Assembly (NCBI GenBank): GCA_002449955.1
Contig: DJYD01000043.1
Location: forward strand, 1-15,480
Source: Lachnospiraceae bacterium UBA6987
GTDB lineage: Bacteria; Bacillota; Clostridia; Lachnospirales; Lachnospiraceae
Reading direction: 5' to 3'
Length of the DNA: 15,480 nucleotides
Below the pieces are notes generated by a model. It was not told the DNA's origin. It saw only the letters and a program-made list of their open reading frames with translations, and did not search any database. The position numbers and the translations under genes were made by a program. Positions 1 to 7,521 of the stretch are shown piece by piece (position 1 is the stretch's first letter; every line of letters starts with the position of its first letter).

Positions 1-26
1 GGGTTTTATTGGATAGGTATCCAAGA

Positions 27-60
27 AAGATGCCGCGGGAAGATATTCTCGCGGCATCTT
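27..60 (-). terminator. Hairpin terminator after the ABC importer operon, possibly bidirectional
   Basis: A long inverted repeat has arms at 27-41 and 46-60 and a 4-base loop. Fourteen of the 15 pairs are perfect; the remaining one is a G-U wobble when read on the plus strand. It starts 15 bases past the stop codon of the ATPase gene. On the minus strand the stem runs into a short T-rich stretch (TCTTTCTTGG). On the plus strand a run of six T lies at 72-77, so it could also end a convergent transcript entering from outside the window. Confidence 0.8.
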
Positions 61-75
61 CTTGATTATTCTTTT

Positions 76-669
76 TTATAACGGAGAGACATTTGCTCCG
101 GCGGGACCGGTGCCTATTTTCAGCTCCTTCGGGTGAAAAGGCTGAAGAACATCTATCTCATGCGCAGCACAGATGACAAGTTTTCCCTGCATCATGTCCA
201 TGATCAGGGCTGCAGCCCTCTCCTTCATGGCTTCATCCAGGCCGTTCATCGGTTCATCTAAAAGCAGTATATCCGGCTTCGCGCAAAGAGCGCGGGCGAT
301 CGCTGTCCGTCTTCGCATGCCGCCGGATAAAGAAGCCGGAAACGCTTTCTCTTCTTTTTCAAGGCCCAGCTCCTGTAATAATCGCCTTGCCAGTTCGCTG
401 TCTCCCTGTTCAAGGCAGACATTGTCAAGAATTGTTTTCCAGGGGAGCAGTCTGTCCTCCTGGAAAACCATACGCAGCTTCAGATTCTCTCCTTTTATGA
501 TCCGGCCTTCATCCGGCCTTTCCAAACCCGCTGCAAGCCGCAGCAGTGTTGTCTTCCCTGCCCCGGACCGTCCGGTCAGCAGGTAGAGTCCCGATGAAAA
601 AGTGTAGGAAAAATCCTGCAGGATTCTTTTTTCCCCGAAAGATTTGGATACCTGTTCAAACCTGATCAT
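76..669 (-). CDS. ABC importer ATP-binding protein, nitrate/sulfonate/taurine type
   Basis: This 197-residue ATPase should power the importer formed with the two genes upstream, acting on the cytoplasmic face of the membrane. Visible motifs are Walker A GRSGAGKTT (33-41), the Q-loop glutamine at 70 (VFQEDRLLPW), signature LSGGM (114-118), Walker B ILLLDEP (134-140) with catalytic Glu139, and the switch His170. The VFQEDRLLPW form is typical of the SsuB/TauB/ThiZ group. I chose the ATG at 667-669 because GGAGG sits just upstream and the start overlaps the permease stop as ATGA. An in-frame start further upstream would lie deep inside the permease gene. The protein is shorter than the usual ~250 residues, mainly at the C-terminus, but all catalytic motifs are intact. 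The substrate cannot be read from the ATPase. Confidence 0.93.
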   Translation of the reverse strand: MIRFEQVSKSFGEKRILQDFSYTFSSGLYLLTGRSGAGKTTLLRLAAGLERPDEGRIIKGENLKLRMVFQEDRLLPWKTILDNVCLEQGDSELARRLLQELGLEKEEKAFPASLSGGMRRRTAIARALCAKPDILLLDEPMNGLDEAMKERAAALIMDMMQGKLVICAAHEIDVLQPFHPKELKIGTGPAGANVSPL

Positions 670-1457
670 CCCTGCCTCCTTCCCGCCGTTTCGATCCGCC
701 CAAATAAAAGCGAAAGCAGTCGTTCCAGACACATGCTGATCAGGATCACACACAGTGTCCAGGCAAGCATTTCCGGTGTTTCCAGATAAATCTTCGCCCG
801 GTAAAGCATCCCGCCTACAGAAAGCGGCGGCGCTGCCAGGACCTCTGCCGCGATTCCTGCCTTCCAGGCAAGACCCATGGCAGTTACGGATGCCGGCAGA
901 AAAAACTTAAGAACCGAGGGCAGGTATATCTCCTTTCGCTGCCATTTTTTTGACAAGGCAAAAACCTGTGCCATTTCCAGCAGCTCACAGTCTGTTTCTT
1001 CAATGCCCCTCACAAGATTTGCCCAGATCAGCGGACACACCATAATACAGACGATGATTAACGGAATGCTGTTATTTGTCGCGAAAAAGAGCAGCAGAAT
1101 GATAAAGGAGGCAACCGGTGTCGCCTTCAGTATGCTCATTAACGGCCGGATCAGGACTGCCGCAAGTCTGCTCGCATGCGTCAGCACGGCAAGGACGCTG
1201 CCAAGCAGTATCCCGGCCGCATAGCCGCACAGGATACGCAAAAAGGAGGCTCCGATCGTCAGCCAGAATTTGCCGTCCTGTATCAGCTTAAATAGCACGC
1301 GGAAAACTTCAAGCGGTGGAGAAAGGACCACATTCATCTTCACTAAGGACGCGAGAAGCTGCCAGACCGCCAGCCAGAAAACGGCAGCCAGTCCGGCAGC
1401 AAACCATTTGGATCCCCGTATGGGAGCTTTCTTATTTCGCAAAGTAGAACGCATCAT
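666..1457 (-). CDS. ABC importer permease, nitrate/sulfonate/taurine type
   Basis: This 263-residue integral membrane protein is of the MetI-like (SsuC/TauC) permease family and forms the channel of the importer. Hydrophobic segments are seen near residues 19-40, 70-92, 112-147, 185-207 and 232-251. The cytoplasmic coupling loop lies around 161-180 (EMAQVF followed by EIYLP) and matches the EAA motif that docks onto the ATPase. The WKAGIAAEVLA segment at 198-208 is typical of this family. The first ATG lies 26 bases inside the substrate-binding protein gene. No strong ribosome binding site precedes it, so translation is probably coupled to the upstream gene. Its stop overlaps the ATPase start by 4 bases. 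Confidence 0.92.
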   Translation of the reverse strand: MMRSTLRNKKAPIRGSKWFAAGLAAVFWLAVWQLLASLVKMNVVLSPPLEVFRVLFKLIQDGKFWLTIGASFLRILCGYAAGILLGSVLAVLTHASRLAAVLIRPLMSILKATPVASFIILLLFFATNNSIPLIIVCIMVCPLIWANLVRGIEETDCELLEMAQVFALSKKWQRKEIYLPSVLKFFLPASVTAMGLAWKAGIAAEVLAAPPLSVGGMLYRAKIYLETPEMLAWTLCVILISMCLERLLSLLFGRIETAGRRQG

Positions 1458-2556
1458 CCGGCAATTTACCGCCTACGGCAGCGGGGTTATAGTCAAAGAG
1501 GATCTGATAAAACGGTGCAATTTGTGTCTTCATGTCTTCTCCGGCAACAAAGCAGAGCTGGGAACCAGGCAGTGCCTTCTTCGCAACGGCAGCATTCGGA
1601 ATGATCGAAAAATGCTCGCAGAGTGCTGCTGCTTCATCTGCATTTGCGGGGTCATTCATGTAAGTGATCGAAGCTTCATATTCCTTCAAAAATGCTGTCA
1701 CTGCTTCGGGATGCTCTTCGGCAAAAGCGTTTCTTACGACAACACAGCCCATAGACAAAGTACAGCCGGCCTGGCCGCGTTTTTCAACCGCCTTATTCCA
1801 TTCCTGCGTCAGGTCGAGAGCCGGTGTCAGACCCTGGATTTTATTTAACGCAGCCGTGACTTTCGGTTCCGGAAGCACGGCGATCTTAGCCTTGCCGGAA
1901 GCAAGCGCAGCGATCACCGCATCATGCTCCGCTTCATAAACCACATTAACCTCATCCTTAAGGTCATACGCATCCAAAATATAGTTCAGCACATACTCCG
2001 GCACAGCTCCCTGCCCGGAAGAATAGACGGTTTTCCCTTTCAGATCTTCAACCGACGTGACGCTCTCTCCGTCCGCCGTCAGCAGATAAAGCACGCCAAG
2101 GGTATTCAGGGCAAGCAGCTTTACCGCTCCGTTCGTCTTCTGGTACAGCACAGCCGCAAGGTTGGTCGGAACCGCGGCAATGTCCAGCTCTCCGCTGATC
2201 AGCTTCGGTGCAACGTCTGTCGGGGCATTGAAGAGCGTGCAGGCATATGCATTGAGGCTGGCTGAGGCTTCATTTTCCGACAGCAGCTTGGCTGCTCCCA
2301 TCCCGGTAGGGCCGGCAAGAAGGCCGAAATTCACCTGCGTTTTTTCGGCAGGCGGAAGGCTTTCCGCTGCAGATGCGGAAGTTTCCTCTCCTGTCGTTTC
2401 TGCGGGTGCAGAGCTGCTTTCTGCCGTTGATGCTGCGGATTGCGAGGCCGCAGTTTCAGGCGCAGACGTGGTGTTCTTCTCGCTTTCCGGCACCTTCGTT
2501 CCGCACGCAGACAGAAGCAGGCAAAGGGTAAGCAGCAGGCTGATGATTTTCTTCAT
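1432..2556 (-). CDS. Substrate-binding lipoprotein of a nitrate/sulfonate/taurine-type ABC importer
   Basis: This 374-residue protein should be the extracytoplasmic receptor that delivers ligand to the permease. It starts with a lipoprotein signal peptide: KK, a hydrophobic stretch at 4-15, then lipobox LSAC with Cys18 as the lipid-anchored residue. A low-complexity linker rich in Ser, Ala, Thr and Glu spans about 19-72. From about 73 the sequence resembles the NMT1/SsuA-like periplasmic-binding fold (COG0715 type), with GPTGMGAAKL near 82, GELDIAAVP and EDLKGKTVY. The ATG at 2554-2556 is preceded by TAAGGAG, which overlaps the stop of the regulator gene. The family binds small anions, sulfonates, pyrimidine precursors and other ligands. 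The sequence alone does not decide which. Confidence 0.92.
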   Translation of the reverse strand: MKKIISLLLTLCLLLSACGTKVPESEKNTTSAPETAASQSAASTAESSSAPAETTGEETSASAAESLPPAEKTQVNFGLLAGPTGMGAAKLLSENEASASLNAYACTLFNAPTDVAPKLISGELDIAAVPTNLAAVLYQKTNGAVKLLALNTLGVLYLLTADGESVTSVEDLKGKTVYSSGQGAVPEYVLNYILDAYDLKDEVNVVYEAEHDAVIAALASGKAKIAVLPEPKVTAALNKIQGLTPALDLTQEWNKAVEKRGQAGCTLSMGCVVVRNAFAEEHPEAVTAFLKEYEASITYMNDPANADEAAALCEHFSIIPNAAVAKKALPGSQLCFVAGEDMKTQIAPFYQILFDYNPAAVGGKLPDDAFYFAK

Positions 2557-2567
2557 CTTATTTCTCC

Positions 2568-3221
2568 TTAACAGATCATATTTTGTAGTTCTTCTTTGTC
2601 TGAAATACAGATTTTTCCCTCACATCTGACAATGGCGCCCTTCTGCTGCAGTAAAGAAAGCGCGCGGTAGAAGGTCGCCCGGCTGATATCGAGTGCGACG
2701 CAGGCTTTGCTCGCGTTGAGGCTGAAGCACGGTCCCTTGTCAGCGGCGATCTCCTGCAGGAGCCTTGCCACCCGCTGATGCGGCTCTCCGTCCGTGCAGC
2801 GGCTGATGACACTGTTCAGGAAACGGATCCTTGAGGAAAGGAAAGCGATATAGTTTTCGGAAAATGACGCATCCTCCTTCAGGGCAGCCCGTACAGCCTC
2901 ACGGGGAAAAACTGCTGCTTCCAGTCTGCTCTGGGCGATGATATCCGACTCCATGACTTCATTTCCGCCAAAAAGGGTCGAAACACCGGTTACATCCCCT
3001 GCAGAAAAGGTTCGCAGCAGTACGCTCCCTTTACGCGCTTCCGCCTTGCCCTTAAGGATCAGGATCAGTGCATCATTTTTGTCTCCGGCTCTCAGAAGTG
3101 CTTCCCCTTTTTCTTTGTGCAGCTTCTGGCTGCCCTCATGCAAATAAAGGTGCGTCAGTGTATCTTCCCGCACACCGTTAAACAAGGGCACATTCTTCAG
3201 GATCCATTCTATCTCACGCAT
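2568..3221 (-). CDS. Crp/Fnr-family transcriptional regulator
   Basis: This 217-residue regulator has an N-terminal cyclic-nucleotide-binding-like beta-roll (about 8-120), a dimer helix, and a C-terminal winged helix-turn-helix. The recognition helix is near 179-191 (ISRATFYRALSLL) and resembles the SRxTxxR helix of Crp. The FNR N-terminal cysteine cluster is absent, and the cAMP-contact RxA-type phosphate cassette is not evident, so the signal is probably something else. I chose the ATG at 3219-3221, preceded by GAGG; a TTG four codons earlier has no ribosome binding site. The gene is the first of a four-gene operon with the ABC importer, 11 bases from the binding-protein gene. A dyad at its own predicted start site suggests autoregulation. 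It most likely controls uptake of the importer's ligand. Confidence 0.9.
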   Translation of the reverse strand: MREIEWILKNVPLFNGVREDTLTHLYLHEGSQKLHKEKGEALLRAGDKNDALILILKGKAEARKGSVLLRTFSAGDVTGVSTLFGGNEVMESDIIAQSRLEAAVFPREAVRAALKEDASFSENYIAFLSSRIRFLNSVISRCTDGEPHQRVARLLQEIAADKGPCFSLNASKACVALDISRATFYRALSLLQQKGAIVRCEGKICISDKEELQNMIC

Positions 3222-3241
3222 ATGGCCTCGCAAGCGTCAAT

Positions 3242-3259
3242 CTGTATCATTTGAGACAG
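3242..3259. promoter_or_regulatory. Candidate Crp/Fnr operator at the start site of the regulator operon
   Basis: An 18-base inverted repeat reads CTGTATCATTTGAGACAG on the plus strand. Only one arm pair (positions 5/14) and the two central bases break symmetry, and AA/TT two bases outside each end extends it. By the adjacent -10 box, transcription should start near 3259, so the dyad covers about +1 to +18. This placement suits repression, and the 18-base two-fold form suits a Crp/Fnr dimer. Binding by the protein encoded here is inferred. Confidence 0.6.
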
Positions 3260-3265
3260 TTTCAG

Positions 3266-3294
3266 AGTATATCGTGTCCTTCCTCTTTTGTCAA
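3266..3294 (-). promoter_or_regulatory. Sigma-A type promoter of the regulator and ABC importer operon
   Basis: On the minus strand a perfect -35 TTGACA (3289-3294) is followed by a 17-base spacer and a -10 TATACT (3266-3271). The predicted start near 3259 leaves a leader of roughly 38 bases before the ATG at 3221. The promoter lies just beyond the terminator of the upstream hydrogenase operon, so the two units appear independent. Confidence 0.8.
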
Positions 3295-3324
3295 GCACCT
3301 AAAGACAAGAAAACAGCGCCTGAC

Positions 3325-3358
3325 AAAAGGAGGCCATCTGCTTATCACAGATGGCCTC
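3325..3358 (-). terminator. Terminator of the hydrogenase operon
   Basis: A perfect 11-base inverted repeat (arms 3330-3340 GAGGCCATCTG and 3348-3358) has a 7-base loop. On the minus strand it is followed by CTTTTG. It lies about 50 bases after the hydA stop codon and upstream of the regulator promoter. Confidence 0.85.
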
Positions 3359-3407
3359 TCTTTACCGGACTGTTTTCCCGGTCCCTTGCTGCCTGAAGGC
3401 AGATTGT

Positions 3408-5105
3408 TTAATCCTTGACGTAGCTCACATGGAGCAGTTCATGCGCTTTTTCTTCCCCCATCTCATTCAGCAGGCGGGTCGCAACAGGATTGCGTTCCGC
3501 ACGTTTGATCATGGAGGTATCATCGATAGCATGAAGACCTTCGCCGCGTTTGATCTTGACCGCATTTAAGCCTTCCGGCTGTCCGGCGCCGCCGACGCAG
3601 CCGCCATGGCAGGTCATGACTTCGACAAGGTGGAAGAAGCTCTTCCCTTCATCCATTTCCTTTAACAGATTCCGGGCATTGATCAGGCCGTGGACCACTG
3701 CGATCTTTAACTCCTGGTCTCCCAGGTGCACGGTCACTTCCTTGCGGGCTTCATCACCGCGCAGCCCCAGTTCTGCAATTTCACGCAGGGCATTGCGCGA
3801 CTTATCCGGGATACAATGGCGCACAACGGCTTCCGCAACGCCGCCGGTCACACCGTAAATATTGGCCGAGCCGGAACCGAGGCCGAAAGGAAGATCCGGC
3901 GCTTCAAGATCCAGTTCCTCCAGACGGATACCGCTTTCGCGGATCATATCGATGATTTCGCGCGTCGTCAGAACCAGATCCACATCGGGCTGTCCGTTCT
4001 GCTTAAATTCCTCGCGGGCGGCTTCCATCTTCTTGGCCGTGCAGGGCATGATGGCAATATGATAGGTCTTTAAGCCGTCTTCCTCATCTTTGGCTTTATA
4101 CTTGTCGCGCAGAATAGCGGCAAACATCTCCATGGGAGACTTGCAGGTGGAAATATTGTGCAGGTAGCGGGGATTTTCCTTTTCCAGATATTTTACCCAT
4201 GCCGGGCAGCAGGAGGTGAACATCGGGAACGGGCCGCCGGCTTTCAGGCGGGCCTTGAATTCCTCGGCTTCCGAGATCGTGGTAAAGTCAGCACCGAAAG
4301 TGGTGTCGTAGATTTCATCCACGCCCATCAGCTTCAGAGCCGTAACCAGGCGATGGAGCACATTGTCACCGGCGCTAAGACCGAAAGCTTCGCCCACGGC
4401 AACACGCACGGCAGGCGCAATCTGAACGACCGTTCTGAGCTTCGGATTATGAATGGCACGCCAGGCCTCACCGATCTCGTTCTTGACCGTGATAGCACCG
4501 ACCGGGCATACAGCCGCACACTGGCCGCAGCTGATGCAGTTTGTCTCACTGAGCATCCGGTTGAAGGCAGGGGCAACCCGCATCTGGGAGCCGCGGTTCA
4601 CAAAATCAATGATATTCATGCCCTGCATCTCCTCGCACACGCGTACGCAGTCGCCGCAGAGAATGCACTTGTTCGGATCGCGGACGATAGCCGGTGAAGA
4701 GGTGTCGATCTCGGCACGTTCACGGCTGTCGCTGAAGCGGACATTGCGGACGCCGAACTGCTGGGCCAGAGCCTGCAGATGGCATTTACCGCTCTTTTCG
4801 CAGGTTGTGCAGTTGCAGTCATGCGAAGCCAGCAGCAGTTCCAGGATCGTACGGCGATGCTTGAGCAGACGGGCGGAATTGGTTTTGATCACCATGCCAT
4901 CACGCGGTTCCATGGAGCAGGAGGCATCGATCTTGCCTCGTCCATCCTCGACGACACACATACGGCAGGCACCGTAGGTCGACAGATCGGAGTGGTAGCA
5001 GAATGTGGGCATTTCAATTCCGGCTTTGCGGATCACAGATAGAACGTTCTTTTCGCCATCAAAACTGACGCGCTGACCGTCTATCGTCATTATTCCTTTT
5101 GCCAT
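3408..5105 (-). CDS. hydA: [FeFe] hydrogenase catalytic subunit of the NADH-dependent (bifurcating type) complex
   Basis: This 565-residue protein interconverts protons and H2 at an H-cluster. In order: an N-terminal [2Fe-2S] site (Cys36, 47, 50, 63); a His/Cys3 [4Fe-4S] site (His95, Cys99, 102, 108); two ferredoxin [4Fe-4S] sites (Cys147/150/153/157 and 190/193/196/200); then H-cluster motifs TSCCP (297-301), MPCTAK (353-358) and MTCHGGC (497-503). With the chosen start, these positions coincide with the C. pasteurianum CpI numbering (Cys299, 300, 355, 499, 503). The proton-path residues Glu279, Glu282, Arg286 and Ser319 are also in place. I chose the ATG at 5103-5105 because GAGGAG is 8 bases upstream; the ATG two codons earlier is only 2 bases from it. 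It is last in hydC-hydB-hydA. No selenocysteine or frameshift is seen. Maturation genes hydE, hydF and hydG are not in the window. Confidence 0.96.
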   Translation of the reverse strand: MAKGIMTIDGQRVSFDGEKNVLSVIRKAGIEMPTFCYHSDLSTYGACRMCVVEDGRGKIDASCSMEPRDGMVIKTNSARLLKHRRTILELLLASHDCNCTTCEKSGKCHLQALAQQFGVRNVRFSDSRERAEIDTSSPAIVRDPNKCILCGDCVRVCEEMQGMNIIDFVNRGSQMRVAPAFNRMLSETNCISCGQCAAVCPVGAITVKNEIGEAWRAIHNPKLRTVVQIAPAVRVAVGEAFGLSAGDNVLHRLVTALKLMGVDEIYDTTFGADFTTISEAEEFKARLKAGGPFPMFTSCCPAWVKYLEKENPRYLHNISTCKSPMEMFAAILRDKYKAKDEEDGLKTYHIAIMPCTAKKMEAAREEFKQNGQPDVDLVLTTREIIDMIRESGIRLEELDLEAPDLPFGLGSGSANIYGVTGGVAEAVVRHCIPDKSRNALREIAELGLRGDEARKEVTVHLGDQELKIAVVHGLINARNLLKEMDEGKSFFHLVEVMTCHGGCVGGAGQPEGLNAVKIKRGEGLHAIDDTSMIKRAERNPVATRLLNEMGEEKAHELLHVSYVKD

Positions 5106-5110
5106 ATCCA

Positions 5111-7000
5111 TCACTCCTCTCTGATTGCCCCGAACGGGCAGTTTTTCATGCAGGACATGCACTTAATGCACTTATCCTGATCGATCGAATGAGGTTTTCT
5201 CACCTCACCGCTTATGGCCTCCACCGGGCAGTTGCGGGCGCATTTTGTGCAGCCTTTGCATTTCTCCGGATCGATCACCAGGCCTTTTTTCTTGCCATTG
5301 CAATGCGGGCAGTGCTTATCGACCACATGTGCCAGGTATTCGTTGCGGAAATACTTTAAGGTGCTGAGAACCGGCTTGCAGGCAGTCTGTCCCAGACCGC
5401 AGAGAGCGGTTTCGGAAATCGTTGAGGCAAGGCTTTCCAAAAGGTCCAGATCTTCAAGCGTTCCTTCGTTGTGAATGATGCGTTCCAGGATCTCAAGCAT
5501 CCGCTTGGTGCCTTCACGGCAGGGAACACACTTGCCGCAGCTTTCATTCTGCGTGAAATGCATGAAGAAGCGGGCAACCTCTACCATGCAGGTATCTTCG
5601 TCCATAACGACCATGCCGCCGGAGCCGATGATCGCACCGACCTGCTTCAGGGAATCGAAGTCCATCGGCAGATCCAGATGCTCCTCCGTCAGACAGCCGC
5701 CGGAAGGACCGCCGATCTGCACCGCCTTGAATTTCTTGCCGTTCTTGATGCCGCCGCCGATATCGAAAATCACTTCCCGAAGCGTCGTTCCCATGGGAAC
5801 TTCCACAAGGCCCGTGTTCACCACGTTGCCGGTCAGCGCAAACGTCTTGGTGCCCGGCGATCCGGCTGTACCGATGCTGCGGTACCAATCCGCACCCTTC
5901 AGAATAATCTGCGGGACATTGGCAAAGGTTTCCACGTTATTAAGGATGGTCGGTTTCGCCCAAAGGCCCTGATCGACCGTTCTGGGCGGCTTGATGCGGG
6001 GCATGCCGCGCTTGCCTTCGATAGAGGACGTTAACGCACTGCCTTCACCGCAGACGAAAGCGCCTGCGCCGCGGTTGATATGGATATGAAAACTGAAATC
6101 ACTGCCCAGGATGTGGTCGCCGAGAAGACCTGCTTCTTCGGCTTTGCGGATGGCCGTGCGCAGACGCTCCACTGCGAGCGGGTATTCGGCGCGGACATAG
6201 ATATAGCCTTCCGCGCAGCCGGCGGCAAGGCCTGCGATCATCATGCCCTCCAGCACGCAGTGCGGAGCGCCCTCCATGATGGAACGGTCCATGAAAGCAC
6301 CGGGGTCACCCTCGTCACCGTTGCAGACGACATACTTGATGTCTGCCACATTGCGGCGCACGCTCTCCCACTTTCTTCCGGCAGGGAAGCCGCCGCCCCC
6401 GCGGCCGCGCAGTCCGGAGTCCAGAATCGTCTTGCAGATCTGTTCCCCGTTCATCTCGAACAGGGCTTTTTCAAAAGCCTGATAACCGCCCTTGGCGATG
6501 TATTCGCGCAGATCTTCCGCATCGCATTCACCGCAGTTTTCCAGAGCGACACGTTTCTGTTTTTTGTAGAACGGAATATCCTGCTGGCGCGGATAGGACA
6601 CGCCGTCCAGCTTGTATACCAGACGGTCGATAACCTCTCCGCCCAGTACGGTCTTTTCCAGGATCTCGTGGCAGTCTTCCGGCTTTACATGGATATACAG
6701 GATCCCCTGCGGCTCAACATGAACTAAGGGTCCCATTTCACAGAAGCCGTGGCAGCCGCTCATCTTGATATGCAGTTCATGGTCTTCATGGCTTTCCTGC
6801 GTCAGACCGACGTGTACATGCAGCCCGCGGCTTTCGCATTCATTTTTCAGGTTTTCATAAATCTTCAGCGAACCGCCGGCAATGCAGCCGGTTCCCGCAC
6901 AGATCAGTACCGAAGGACGGCCTTCAGAGAGCTTAAGATCTGCCTCCGCCGACGTCTTCAGGGCATCAAATTCCTGACGGTTCATCACCTTTTCACTCAT
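5111..7000 (-). CDS. hydB: NADH-binding flavoprotein subunit of the [FeFe] hydrogenase (NuoF-like)
   Basis: This 629-residue NuoF-like subunit carries the FMN/NAD(H) site of the soluble HydABC complex. In order: a thioredoxin-like [2Fe-2S] domain (Cys34, 39, 83, 87); a flavin/NADH domain with GRGGGGFPAGRKW at 199-211; the NuoF-type [4Fe-4S] site (Cys488, 491, 494, 534); a His/Cys-rich HCPHC segment (563-567) that might bind metal; and two C-terminal ferredoxin [4Fe-4S] sites (Cys581/584/587/591 and 611/614/617/621). The N-terminal [2Fe-2S] and C-terminal double ferredoxin are the additions that separate HydB and NADP-hydrogenase subunits from complex I NuoF. The ATG at 6998-7000 overlaps the hydC stop as ATGA, and the stop overlaps by one base the first possible hydA start codon. 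In known HydABC complexes, NADH and reduced ferredoxin together drive H2 formation, or the reverse. Confidence 0.96.
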   Translation of the reverse strand: MSEKVMNRQEFDALKTSAEADLKLSEGRPSVLICAGTGCIAGGSLKIYENLKNECESRGLHVHVGLTQESHEDHELHIKMSGCHGFCEMGPLVHVEPQGILYIHVKPEDCHEILEKTVLGGEVIDRLVYKLDGVSYPRQQDIPFYKKQKRVALENCGECDAEDLREYIAKGGYQAFEKALFEMNGEQICKTILDSGLRGRGGGGFPAGRKWESVRRNVADIKYVVCNGDEGDPGAFMDRSIMEGAPHCVLEGMMIAGLAAGCAEGYIYVRAEYPLAVERLRTAIRKAEEAGLLGDHILGSDFSFHIHINRGAGAFVCGEGSALTSSIEGKRGMPRIKPPRTVDQGLWAKPTILNNVETFANVPQIILKGADWYRSIGTAGSPGTKTFALTGNVVNTGLVEVPMGTTLREVIFDIGGGIKNGKKFKAVQIGGPSGGCLTEEHLDLPMDFDSLKQVGAIIGSGGMVVMDEDTCMVEVARFFMHFTQNESCGKCVPCREGTKRMLEILERIIHNEGTLEDLDLLESLASTISETALCGLGQTACKPVLSTLKYFRNEYLAHVVDKHCPHCNGKKKGLVIDPEKCKGCTKCARNCPVEAISGEVRKPHSIDQDKCIKCMSCMKNCPFGAIREE

Positions 7001-7488
7001 ACGGCAGCGCCCTCTTCTTTCTTAAGGTTCTCCAGCAGAGCCAGTGCGGCATCCGGATCCATTTTGGAGTGGACTTCGCCGTCGAGGGTCATGACCGGAG
7101 CAAGGCCGCAGGCGCCGAGGCAGGCAACGGTTTCCAGGGTATAGAACCCGTCGTCCGAGGTCTTTCTCTTGCCGGAAAGGCCAAGGTACTTATAAACAGC
7201 ATCGTAGATTGGCTGAGATTTACGGACGTGACAGGCTGTCCCATCGCAGATCTTGATAATATGACGGCCCTTGGCTTCCAGCGAAAAGTTTTCGTAGAAG
7301 GTTGCCACACTGTATACCTTGGCAACGCCGATGCCCAGTTTTTCTGCAATCAAGGACAGTACATCACCGCTGAGATACTTATACTCAGCCTGGATGTCCT
7401 GCATGATGGCAATGATGTTTTCCCGCTTGCTGCCGTAGGAATCGATGATTTCGCCCGCACGGTTCAGCATTGCAGTTTTTGCATCCAT
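6997..7488 (-). CDS. hydC: [2Fe-2S] thioredoxin-like subunit of the [FeFe] hydrogenase (NuoE-like)
   Basis: This 163-residue protein has a helical N-terminal part (about 8-70) and a thioredoxin-like [2Fe-2S] domain with ligands Cys81, Cys86, Cys123 and Cys127 (CDGTAC and CLGAC). This is the NuoE/HydC pattern, and the length is usual for the family. The ATG at 7486-7488 is preceded by GGGAGG at good spacing. Starts further upstream would place the leader stem-loop region partly inside the gene and lack a ribosome binding site. It is the first gene of hydC-hydB-hydA and overlaps hydB by 4 bases. Its role is to pass electrons within the HydABC complex. Confidence 0.95.
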   Translation of the reverse strand: MDAKTAMLNRAGEIIDSYGSKRENIIAIMQDIQAEYKYLSGDVLSLIAEKLGIGVAKVYSVATFYENFSLEAKGRHIIKICDGTACHVRKSQPIYDAVYKYLGLSGKRKTSDDGFYTLETVACLGACGLAPVMTLDGEVHSKMDPDAALALLENLKKEEGAAV

Positions 7489-7521
7489 ATTTCTTCCTCC
7501 CTTAGTGGAATCGGTTCTCCG

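Noticed and set aside
2568..3221. FNR-type oxygen sensor
   Set aside because: The N-terminal cysteine cluster needed for the oxygen-sensing iron-sulfur centre is absent; the cysteines present are in the C-terminal half.
3222..3233. TTG start four codons upstream for the Crp/Fnr gene
   Set aside because: No ribosome binding site precedes the TTG, whereas GAGG lies just before the ATG at 3219-3221.
3389..3402. Small hairpin CTGCC-TGAA-GGCAG right after the hydA stop
   Set aside because: Five pairs and no following T-run on the minus strand; the stronger hairpin at 3330-3358 explains termination.
173..5042. Many plus-strand open frames opposite the importer, regulator and hydA genes
   Set aside because: They mirror the strong GC-rich coding of the minus strand, show no recognisable domains, mostly lack ribosome binding sites and overlap well-supported genes completely.
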